A stretch of 64,000 nt of DNA, taken from assembly GCA_009746045.1 (NCBI GenBank), contig RPFO01000670.1:1757476-1821475 (forward strand), written 5' to 3'. This document shows, piece by piece, positions 50,871 through 61,200 of this stretch. Each line of letters opens with the position of its first letter. Position 1 is the stretch's first letter. Below the pieces are notes generated by a model. It saw nothing but the letters and a program-made list of their open reading frames with translations, was not told where the DNA came from and searched no databases. A program made the position numbers and the translations under genes. Origin of the DNA: Mesostigma viride (taxonomy: Eukaryota > Streptophyta > Mesostigmatophyceae > Mesostigmatales > Mesostigmataceae).

Positions 50871-51220
50871 TATCAAGGAGACAACCATGCAGCGCAGGCC
50901 AGAAATCGGGAGAATCCGGACCATGGTAGCTCGAGCCTGCCGTTATCTTGTCCGCGTGTTCGAGTCGTTCAGGATGATGAAGATGAATGGTGATGGAAAT
51001 GTGTAGCCTTAATTAATTAATTAATTTGGAACATAACTCCGTTGGGAGTATATGTAGCACATAGCCCAGAGAGGGGGCATATGAGCCTATAATACATTCT
51101 AAGCTACTTCCTGCAAGGGTGGGAATGTAAACAACACTTGCCTTGTGTAGCCTTGTGCATTGAAATTATGGCTGGCTTACGTGTAGAGCGACTAGATGAC
51201 CTAGACGGTGGGGCCGGAAA
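50871..51220 (-). mobile_element. Family R1 copy interrupted by a nested element
   Basis: 50871-50999 and 51155-51220 together match the R1 copies at 6044-6250 and 36219-36391. The segment in between is a younger insertion at 51011-51143. This copy and the one at 6044 extend further (gacggtggggccggaaaca) than the 36219 copy. Confidence 0.85.
51000..51154 (-). mobile_element. Nested family A insertion with 11-bp target duplication
   Basis: tgtgtagcctt at 51000-51010 is repeated at 51144-51154, bracketing a 133-bp insertion in R1. The insert is nearly identical to 40019-40148, the 3' end of the ORF1-only element: (AATT)n tail, hairpin ACTCC-GTTG-GGAGT at 51036-51049, and sequence to acttgc. 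It is therefore a 5'-truncated copy of that element. Confidence 0.92.
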
Positions 51221-51248
51221 CAATAAATATAGTTGGCTCACTTATTCT

Positions 51249-51480
51249 ATAATTGATTAATTTATTAAACGTGCTCCCGTTGAGGAGTCACGGAGCACGA
51301 TAATACATGATTAAAGTGAATTTTTATCCCTGGTTGCAATACAGCGCAAGGAGGGCAGAGACACACATCCATCCTTCACTGCCAAGAAGGCAGGCCACAG
51401 GTGCAATCAAATTAGACTACTCACGACGAGAGGGCTCCTGCATGGCGTCCACTGCGGGTGCAATAAGACGTACCTGAGGT
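51249..51480 (-). mobile_element. Family B retroelement 3' fragment
   Basis: An AT-rich TTAA-type tail at about 51249-51269, the family B hairpin at 51270-51292 and further similarity to the 34338-34540 copy (atccctg, gggcagagac, gggtgcaataagac). The right boundary is not defined. Confidence 0.7.
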
Positions 51481-52114
51481 CAGCGGACACGTGGAGGAAG
51501 CGAGGTTAAAAATGTTGGCATCCTGAGCCCTTGGCAAACTTAATTAAAATCACTGTTTATTGTGGAGCTGTGTACAGTCAGAGCGAGACGCTAGGAACGT
51601 TTAGGGGGGCCCACAATCAATCTACAATACCCATGCCAAATTTTATTACTTGAGGAGACGCCATTTCAACAAATACATGACAATTGATGCTCATTGTGAA
51701 TGCGTTTCCACATGAAATCATTACCATTTCATGCAATTTGGTCACTGGTGCGCTTTCCGCGTGCACTTTTCATTACTAGATTGCTTAAATTTATTAAAAT
51801 TTATTAAATTTATTAACATTTATTAAAATTTATTCAAGTCGGGGTAAAATTGGCTGTTTTTGTCAAAGTGTCATGCACTCGGAGGGTAAGCAAGTGAGAC
51901 AAGTTGTAGATTAAATTTACAATTGCACAACCCTCTCCACGACCCCGCTAGTTCTATTTATAGAACGAATTATAATTATTGCCAAAATTGTGCACAAGCC
52001 TGTGCACAACCCAACCAGTAATTCCCACTTGAACTTTGAATATTCAAGTGAATGCTCTGGAGACAGATGTACAGATCGATCTTTACAAATGTACACGAGT
52101 TCAGATCAAGCTAT
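51481..52114. other. AT-rich intergenic stretch
   Basis: No gene visible. Contains a run of tttattaaaat / tttattaaca repeats near 51785-51840. It presumably includes the 3' UTR of the large minus-strand gene that ends at 52115. Confidence 0.4.
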
Positions 52115-53189
52115 CTAACTACCTACTAACAGGCGTTTCTTTACAGGTGCCCGTCCGCTCGTCTTCTTTACACCCCCCTCCCGCACATCTGCGCCAGCCT
52201 TCCCTTGAGGTTTTCGTTTGCCCTGCCCTGCGGCTTGGTCTCCCCCCTTCTCTTGGAGTCGTGGGGAAGATCTGGTCGCTGGGGAAGATCTGGTCGCCAG
52301 GTACCCCTTGTCCATCCACCACTCCAAATACGTTCCCTCAGGTGGCTTGAAACAGTTCCGCATCTCGTCTTGTTGTACCTTGAAAATTATGTTGGGCATC
52401 GTCCCCTGCTCCCCATTAATCCAGATTCCCTTTTCGTCACACCCTTCTGCCCAAAATTTAACGTACCACACGCCCGTTTTATCCACCTTTCGAACGACTC
52501 CATGCACCAGGAACGTGTCGACGTGGAAATCAGGCATGTGTGCCAGCTTCATTGGGTCTGCATTGAGTTTAGCCACCGAATCAGCAGCCCACGTGGGCTT
52601 CCACAACGTATCAAGGCGCTGGGATTGGTTCTTCCGATACTGGCAAAATTCCCCGCCGTGCTTGCACAATACCGAAACCGGACATCCAACAGGCGAGCGG
52701 GGCACGACCCGTTTCCCCCCCCACACCTTCCAGATTCTCCATCCACGTCTGCCAACTTGGTGGTGGCACTTTCTTGTCTAGTGGCTTGGGCTGGGTTGCG
52801 GTAACTGTGACACGTCTTTGTGGCGCTTCCTCCTCAGGTTCCGATTCTTCCGATTCTTCCGAATCTTCCTCAAACCCTTTGGGTGGGCCGCCATGCGCGT
52901 CATCCTTTGGCGGCTCCTCTTCAGACTCGTCACCTGTGTGTGGGACAAGCAATGACGAGCGGCGCAATTAGTTATCATTACAATCGCAAATCAAACTTGG
53001 GAATATGCAAACATCATAATTTAACCGACCATATTCACTCAGATTAACTTACCCTTTGACAGATGACTAGCCGTTGCTCTTGATCGAACGTGCCCGCCAG
53101 GCGAAAGGAGCTTTTTGCAGTAGTCGACGGCACGCCCCAACATCCCCCCCCCGACGCCCCCGAATTCCCCTCGAGCCTCCCTCCCCTCC

Positions 53190-53660
53190 CCCCCCTCCTT
53201 CCCCCCTTCCCCCGATGCGCCGGTCGACCCGCCCCCTCTCCGCCCTTCGACCCGCCCCCTCTCCGCCCTTTGACCCGCCCCCCTCTCCACCCTTCTCTCC
53301 CCCCCCTCTCCGCCCTTGGACCCGCCCCCCTCTCCGCCCTTTGACCCGCCCCCTCTCCACCCTTTGACCCGCCCCCCTCTCCGCCCTTCGACCCGCCCCC
53401 CTCTCCGCCCTTCGACCCCCTCCCCTCTCCGCCCTTCTCTCCGCCCCCCTCTCCATCCTTCGACCCCCTCCCCTCTCCGCCCTTCGACCCGCCCCCTCTC
53501 CGTCCTTCGACCCCCCCCCTCTCCGCCCTTCGACCCCCCCCCTCTCCGCCCTTCGACCCGCCCCCCTCTCCGTCCTTCGACCCCCCCCCTCTCCGCCCTT
53601 CGACCCGCCCCCCTCTCCGCCCTTCGAACCCCCCCCTCTCCGTCCTTCGACCCGCCCCCC
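53190..53660 (-). repeat. Coding Gly/Arg/Glu repeat in the large gene
   Basis: Tandem units of about 24 bp (plus strand gacccgcccccctctccgcc) give repeated Arg-Arg-Ala-Glu-Arg-Gly or Gly-Gly-Arg-Val-Glu-Gly motifs on the minus strand. The plus strand is nearly pure pyrimidine with many C7 runs. At least two minus-strand frames stay open across it. Confidence 0.85.
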
Positions 53661-55562
53661 TTATCACCACCCTCATTCCCGTCCCCCTCATCATCGCCGG
53701 CACCATCATCACCAACCTCCTCCCCATCATCACCCCCATGTGACCCGACATCCTCATCATCCCCCATTGAGACGTCTTCGGCCGCGGGGGTCTCCGAGGC
53801 GGCGCGCTTCCGGCGTTTCTTTTTGGTGCCAGCGCCTGCCGTCTCCAGCGGACGCTTCTGGGCTGCACCCGCAATTTCCTTGCCCGAACGGCCGTTGGGA
53901 TTGGAAATATCCTCCCCCTCAGGCCGCTTCCCAAGTACCTTCAGAAGGACCTTAAACCCATCCACCTGCTCCTTTGACCCAATGAAGATCACGGGTGGGT
54001 TGAAGAATCCCGTGAAATCGCCTAGGTACGACGACCAGTCGTCCTTCACACCATTGAAATCTCCACAATCCTTCGCCGCCTTCCAGTCCCTTTTCTCCAC
54101 CCACGAACCCGTTCGACCCTTCAACAATTCCTCATCATTCCACAGCTTCGCGTGATGTTCCAAATTCAGCAGCATATCCCATTCTTGATATCTGGCTGGT
54201 TCACCCCCCCTTCCTCTTCACAACAAATTCGAACCCCTCCATTGCATTAAGTACCACTTGAGCCAACCGTGTCGGCCCATCGCTTTTCTCCCACGCGAAA
54301 GTCTTCATCATGAACTCACAGGTCTCTTCCCCGTCAGACCCGTAAACTTCTTAGAAATCCACGGGCCCTGCTGCTCGATTTCGGATGCCAGCTCCTCCGA
54401 CCCAAACTTCCGCGGGGGTTCCCGCTTCTCCCCCACCTTTTTTTGGCGACCCGACTGGACGTCCTCTGCCTCGCATGTTCGGCTTGGCCTTCCTCCGGCA
54501 CAGCCCCCGTCACCACCACAGCCCCCGCCACAGGCTGTACGGGTTGGGGCACCACAGCCTGTTCGGTTGGGGGTTCGGGCGCAATCAGGACCCACCATTT
54601 CGTTTCCTCCTTGTGGGTCGTCCAAAAATCCGTCCTCTCCAGCAGTGCAAGTGGGAAGGTGGAATCGTCCCTCCCCGTTGGCCTGATAACCGCCCTTAGT
54701 CTCTTGGCAGCTACAGCGACCGTATCGGCCACCCTCTGAAGGGCGCTGTCGGCTTCCGAAGGCTGCATCGGCAACCAGCCGAGGTCGCGTGGTTCGGGGT
54801 ATTTCCCCAAATCGCGGTTGTAGATCATGAAAAGCTGGACCATCACCTCGCAGAAGATCTTGGCCATGTATGTCAGGTCATACAAGCACTGAGGAGGAAC
54901 GTGTTTGGCCTTCACGGTTGCCATGATAGACGGCCAGAATCGAAAGCGGGCTAGACTCCTCCACCCTTCCTGTTTGATCCCCCCCCCTTCCTCATCACCC
55001 TTCCCTCCCCGTCCAGCTTGTCCGCTGCCACGATGTCCAGAAACTCTGCAAGCTCCTTGGCCAGCTTGTCCTCAATCGGCATTCCACATCTACTGTCGTC
55101 GTTCGGAGCGACCGTTTCATCCTTCACAGCCGAGATGAAGTCGTAGACTTGGGTTTTCTCCGATTCGGACAAACCACCCTCGTTCAATCGCCCTCCAACC
55201 CGCTCCTCACCACCCTCCTCCCCCTCCCCGTCCTTCCTTGCCTTCTCAGTGCTGCTTGAAACCCCATGAATCAAATTCCATATTTCTTTCTGGTCCTGAA
55301 GGGGCACCTCCGGCTTATCCCAGGATTCCTCCATGTGCGTCTTGAAATAGTTGTGCACTTCCAGCAGCGCCGTCCCCCTCGACTTTTTGGAAACGGCCTC
55401 GTCTTCTGCATTCAGCCCCCCTCCGATCAGGGCAACCCTCCGATGCGCCTCTCTCCCCTGCATGCATGAAATGTGAATCAGTGTTTGAGACAAAAAACGG
55501 TCATACAACACACGACCTGACATTTTGTCCTTACACTTTGGAAGATCGGCCGTTCCCGAACA

Positions 55563-56034
55563 AAAATCACACCCTAATTTCCAGTTTCCAACGGCCGTTG
55601 GCGCAAGAAAAATCACACCCTAATTTCCAGGTTCCAACGGCCGTTGGCGCAAGAAAAATCACACCCTAATTTCCAGGTTCCAACGGCCGTTGGCGCAAGA
55701 AAAATCACACACTAATTTCCAGGTTCCAACGGCCGTTGGCGCAAGAAAAATCACACCCTAATTTCCAGGCTCCAACGGCCGTTGGCGCAAGAAAAATGTC
55801 GACCGAATTTCCAGGTTCCAACGGCCGTTGGCGCAAGAAAAATATCAACCAAATTTCCAGGTTCCAACGGCCGTTGGCGCAGGAAAAATGACACCCTAAT
55901 TTCCAGGTTCCAACGGCCGTTGGCGCAAGAAAAATCACACACTAATTTCCAGGTTCCAACGGCCGTTGGCGCAAGAAAAATCACACCCTAATTTCCAGGT
56001 TCCAACGGCCGTTGGCGCAAGAAAAATAACATCT
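55563..56034. repeat. 46-bp repeat array, about 10 copies, in an intron of the large gene
   Basis: The unit is about 46 bp, centred on the perfect palindrome CAACGGCCGTTG followed by gcgcaagaaaaatcacaccc and taatttcca. It fills most of the 617-bp intron between exons A and B. Short frames through the array are artefacts. Confidence 0.95.
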
Positions 56035-57271
56035 AGTGCCTAAAACGTTCCCACACCCGATCCGTTATATTTACCTTTTGCGTCCGCATGTCCTTCATGG
56101 GCGGGATCAGTGCTTCCCCCTCCACCTCCCAGCCCTTGAGCACGTCCAGATTGGTGTACTTGAACTTCTCCGCGTCCCTCACCAACCCCCTCCACAAATC
56201 AAACGCCTCGTCGGTTGTCTCCACGAACTTGCCCTTTTGTTTACCCGCAATCTCGCCAGCTATCGCAGTACTCACTTGCTCGTCAGAGCCCTCGAAAATC
56301 ACGGACTTCAACATCTGTGTGTAGTGGTTGCCGTCCAGCACGGCAAACTGCACAAACACGCAAGGCGTCTGGTCTCGAAATTTACCCTTAAGGCCGGCAT
56401 GGTCCGAGATGTTCAAGCTCCCCAGCGCGGATTTCGTCAGGTCAACTACTGCCTCACGCTCAGATTCATTTGACCACTCGGACGGATCCAACTCCATGGT
56501 GATCAACTCGTCTGAGCAAGCGGCCGCCATGTCCTTCAGGGAGTCCGTCCGGAGAATGGACATGGCTTCCTCGGCCGTTGGCGAACGATAGTATCCGAAC
56601 CTCTGCACGGCACGGTCACTGTCGTCCCCCGTCAGTATTTTAATGTGGTAAGGAACCTTTTCACTCCTCTGCACCCATAAATTGTAGAGACCTGGATCAC
56701 GGTCTGCCAGCACCTGCCACGCAAACCGGAAGATCGGCACGGCACATTTTGCTTTTGTCAGACTTGTGCCGGCCCCCACGAACCACGGCGCGAGCCCCCT
56801 ACAATTCCGCACCGTCACCGTCCGGTGCCGCATGAGTTCCGGGAGTTGGCACAAGTTCTCCGTGGGGGCCCGTACTTGAGTCGCAATCGCGGACCCCCCC
56901 ACGATGTCGACATCGTCTGGAACTAGGCGTATCTTCTGCCGCAGATGAAACGCCGCCTGTATGGTGTCAGTTAGATTCTTGTCGTGCACTTGAGAGGACG
57001 GCGCTGGCTCCCAGGAGTCCAAAATGCTGGGCTTCGCATTTCCAGCACGTGTCGTCAGCAGCCCCTTCCTCTCAAAGGTCTTCACAATAACCGACCATAA
57101 GTCGGTGCCCGGTGCTCGTTGGCGCCAGTCCTCAAAAAATGTTGTGAGATGCCTTTCCGAACAGTTATGTTCAATCTTGTAAGCCCACTTCCTCCGCTCT
57201 TCGTCCGTTCTCGGCCTGGACGGACGCCCCTGATCACATGCAAAAAACATACAGATAGCCGGAAGGTCAGT

Positions 57272-58250
57272 ACTATGTTCCAACGGCCGTTGGCGACAGA
57301 AAAATAACACCCTAATTTCCAGGTTCCAACGGCCGTGGCGCATGAAAATCACACCCTAATTTACAGGTTCCAACGGCCGTTGGCGCATGAAAATCACACC
57401 CTAATTTCCAGGTTCCAACGGCCGTTGGCGACAGAAAAATAACACCCTAATTTCCAGGTTCCAACGGCCGTTGGCGCATGAAAATCACACCCTAATTTAC
57501 AGGTTCCAACGGCCGTTGGCGCATGAAAATCACACCCTAATTTCCAGGTTCCAACGGCCGTTGGCGCAGAAAAATACACCCTAATTTCCAGGTTCCAACG
57601 GCCGTTGGCGCATGAAAATCACACCCTAATTTCCAGGTTCCAACGGCCGTTGGCGCATGAAAATCACACCCTAATTTCCAGGTTCCAACGGCCGTTGGCG
57701 CATGAAAATCACACCCTAATTTCCAGGTTCCAACGGCCGTTGGCGCAGAAAAATCACACCCTAATTTCCAGGTTCCAACGGCCGTTGGCGCAGAAAAATC
57801 ACACCCTAATTTCCAGGTTCCAACGGCCGTTGGCGCGAGAAAAATGACACCCTATTTTCCAGGTTCCAACGGCCGTTGGCGCGAGAAAAATCACACCCTA
57901 ATTTCCAGGTTCCAACGGCCGTTGGCGCAGAAAAATCACACCCTAATTTCCAGTTCCAACGGCCGTTGGCGCGAGAAAAATGACACCTTCATTTCCAGGT
58001 TCCAACGGCCGTTGGCGACAGAAAATAACACCCTAATTTCCAGGTTCCAACGGCCGTTGGCGCATGAAAATCACACCCTAATTTTAAGGTTCCGACGGCC
58101 GTTGGCGCATGAAAATCACACCCTAATTTACGGGTTCCAACGGCCGTTGGCGCATGAAAATCACACCCTAATTTCAAGGTTCCGACGGCCGTTGGGCAAA
58201 AAAAAAATAACACCCTAATTTCCAAATTGCAACGGCCGTTGGCCCAAGAA
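57272..58250. repeat. 46-bp repeat array, about 22 copies, upstream of exon A
   Basis: Same unit as the 55563 array, with local variants (gcgcatgaaaat, gcgacagaaaa, gcgcagaaaaat) in place of gcgcaagaaaaat. It lies in the intron or flank immediately 5' of exon A, so exon A is sandwiched between two arrays of the same repeat. It abuts the hexanucleotide array at its right end. Confidence 0.95.
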
Positions 58251-58258
58251 AATCAAGC

Positions 58259-61200
58259 AAGAAAAGGACAAGGACAAGGACAAGGACAAGGACAAGGACA
58301 AGGACAAGGACAAGGACAAGGACAAGGACGAGGACAAGGACAAGGACAAGGACAAGGACGAGGACAAGGACAAGGACAAGGGCAAGGGCAAGGACAAGGA
58401 CAAGGACAAGGACAAGGACAAGGACAAGGACAAGGACAAGGACAAGGACAAGGACAAGGACAAGGACAAGGACAAGGACAAGGACAAGGACAAGGACAAG
58501 GACAAGGACAAGGACAAGGTGCTGGCACAAGGACAAGGACAAGGACAAGGACAAGGACAAGGACAAGGTGCTGGCACAAGGACAAGGACAAGGACAAGGA
58601 CAAGGACAAGGACAAGGACAAGGACAAGGACAAGGACAAGGACAAGGACAAGGACAAGGACAAGGACAAGGACAAGGACAAGGACAAGGTGCTGGCACAA
58701 GGACAAGGACAAGGACAAGGACAAGGACAAGGACAAGGACAAGGACAAGGACAAGGACAAGGACAAGGACAAGGACAAGGACAAGGACAAGGACAAGGAC
58801 AAGGACAAGGACAAGGACAAGGACAAGGACAAGGACAAGGTGCTGGCACAAGGACAAGGACAAGGACAAGGACAAGGACAAGGACAAGGACAAGGACAAG
58901 GACAAGGACAAGGACAAGGACAAGGACAAGGACAAGGACAAGGACAAGGACAAGGACAAGGACAAGGACAAGGACAAGGACAAGGACAAGGACAAGGACA
59001 AGGACAAGGACAAGGACAAGGACAAGGACAAGGACAAGGACAAGGACAAGGACAAGGACAAGGACAAGGACAAGGTGCTGGCACAAGGACAAGGACAAGG
59101 ACAAGGTGCTGGCACAAAGACAAGGACAAGGACAAGGACTAGGACAAGAACAAGGACAAGGACAAGGACAAGGACAAGGACAAGGACAAGGACAAGGACA
59201 AGGACAAGGACAAGCACAAGGACAAGGACAAGGACAAGGACAAGGTGCTGGCACAAGGACAAGGTGCTGGCACAAGGACAAGGTGCTGGCACAAGGACAA
59301 GGACAAGGACAAGGACAAGGACAAGGACAAGGACAAGGACAAGGACAAGGACAAGGACAAGGACAAGGACAAGGACAAGGACAAGGACAAGGACAAGGAC
59401 AAGGACAAGGACAAGGACAAGGACAAGGACAAGGACAAGGACAAGGACAAGGACAAGGACAAGGACAAGGACAAGGACAAGGACAAGGACAAGGACAAGG
59501 ACAAGGACAAGGACAAGGACAAGGACAAGGACAAGGACAAGGACAAGGACAAGGACAAGGACAAGGACAAGGACAAGGACAAGGACAAGGACAAGGACAA
59601 GGACAAGGACAAGGACAAGGACAAGGCACAAGGACAAGGACAAGGACAAGGACAAGGACAAGGACAAGGACAAGGACAAGGACAAGGACAAGGACAAGGT
59701 GCTGGCACAAGGACAAGGACAAGGACAAGGACAAGGACAAGGACAAGGACAAGGACAAGGACAAGGACAAGGACAAGGACAAGGACAAGGACAAGGACAA
59801 GGACAAGGACAAGGACAAGGACAAGGACAAGGACAAGGACAAGGACAAGGACAAGGACAAGGACAAGGACAAGGACAAGGACAAGGACAAGGACAAGGAC
59901 AAGGACAATTAGGACAAGGACAAGGACAAGGACAAGGACAAGGTGCTGGCACAAGGACAAGGACAAGGACAAGGTGCTGGCACAAAGACAAGGACAAGGA
60001 CAAGGACTAGGACAAGAACAAGGACAAGGACAAGGACAAGGACAAGGACAAGGACAAGGACAAGGACAAGCACAAGGACAAGGACAAGGACAAGGACAAG
60101 GTGCTGGCACAAGGACAAGGTGCTGGCACAAGGACAAGGTGCTGGCACAAGGACAAGGACAAGGACAAGGACAAGGACAAGGACAAGGACAAGGACAAGG
60201 ACAAGGACAAGGACAAGGACAAGGACAAGGACAAGGACAAGGACAAGGACAAGGACAAGGACAAGGACAAGGACAAGGACAAGGACAAGGACAAGGACAA
60301 GGACAAGGACAAGGACAAGGACAAGGACAAGGACAAGGACAAGGACAAGGACAAGGACAAGGACAAGGTGCTGGCACAAGGACAAGGTGCTGGCACAAGG
60401 ACAAGGTGCTGGCACAAGGACAAGGACAAGGACAAGGACAAGGACAAGGACAAGGACAAGGACAAGGACAAGGACAAGGACAAGGACAAGGACAAGGACA
60501 AGGACAAGGACAAGGACAAGGACAAGGACAAGGACAAGGACAAGGACAAGGACAAGGACAAGGACAAGGACAAGGACAAGGACAAGGACAAGGACAAGGA
60601 CAAGGACAAGGACAAGGACAAGGACAAGGACAAGGACAAGGACAAGGACAAGGACAAGGACAAGGACAAGGACAAGGACAAGGACAAGGACAAGGACAAG
60701 GACAAGGACAAGGACAAGGACAAGGACAAGGACAAGGACAAGGACAAGGACAAGGTGCTGGCACAAGGACAAGGACAAGGACAAGGACAAGGACAAGGAC
60801 AAGGACAAGGACAAGGACAAGGACAAGGTGCTGGCACAAGGACAAGGACAAGGACAAGGACAAGGACAAGGACAAGGACAAGGACAAGGACAAGGACAAG
60901 GACAAGGACAAGGACAAGGACAAGGACAAGGACAAGGACAAGGACAAGGACAAGGACAAGGACAAGGACAAGGACAAGGACAAGGACAAGGACAAGGACA
61001 AGGACAAGGACAAGGACAAGGACAAGGACAAGGACAAGGACAAGGACAAGGACAAGGACAAGGACAAGGTGCTGGCACAAGGACAAGGACAAGGACAAGG
61101 TGCTGGCACAAAGACAAGGACAAGGACAAGGAAGGACAAGAACAAGGACAAGGACAAGGACAAGGACAAGGACAAGGACAAGGACAAGGACAAGCACAAG

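Larger units (their letters stand above)
52115..57229 (-). pseudogene. Large unrecognised Lys/Glu-rich gene, possibly broken, three visible exons
   Basis: Not recognised. Exon A 57229-56075 (385 codons, intact) joins in phase 0 (AAAAG|gtaaat to gcag|GGG) to exon B 55457-53053. Exon B joins by a 119-bp intron (gtaagt at 53052, acacag) to exon C 52933-52115. Exon B and exon C read as one protein-like chain only if single-base changes are allowed at 54979-54987 (C9), 54438-54444 (T7), about 54344-54346 (A3), 54204-54210 (C7) and 52715-52722 (C8). Visible features: a basic stretch KKKRRKR that could be a nuclear signal, an acidic Asp/Glu-rich tract, a Gly/Arg/Glu repeat (53200-53660), and a hydrophilic C-terminus. 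Exon A begins just after a splice acceptor, so the 5' end lies further upstream, beyond the repeat arrays. At least about 1450 codons in all. Either an expressed gene in a sequence with homopolymer errors or a young pseudogene. Confidence 0.55.

Noticed and set aside
53074-54155. Pro/Ser-rich plus-strand protein
   Set aside because: It is the antisense of the Gly/Arg/Glu-coding repeat; the minus strand has consistent splice sites and protein-like flanks.
55563-58250. Telomere-like TTAGGG inside the 46-bp repeat
   Set aside because: The minus strand reads attagggtgtg once per unit, but it is embedded in a longer unique unit and never tandem, so it is not a telomeric array.
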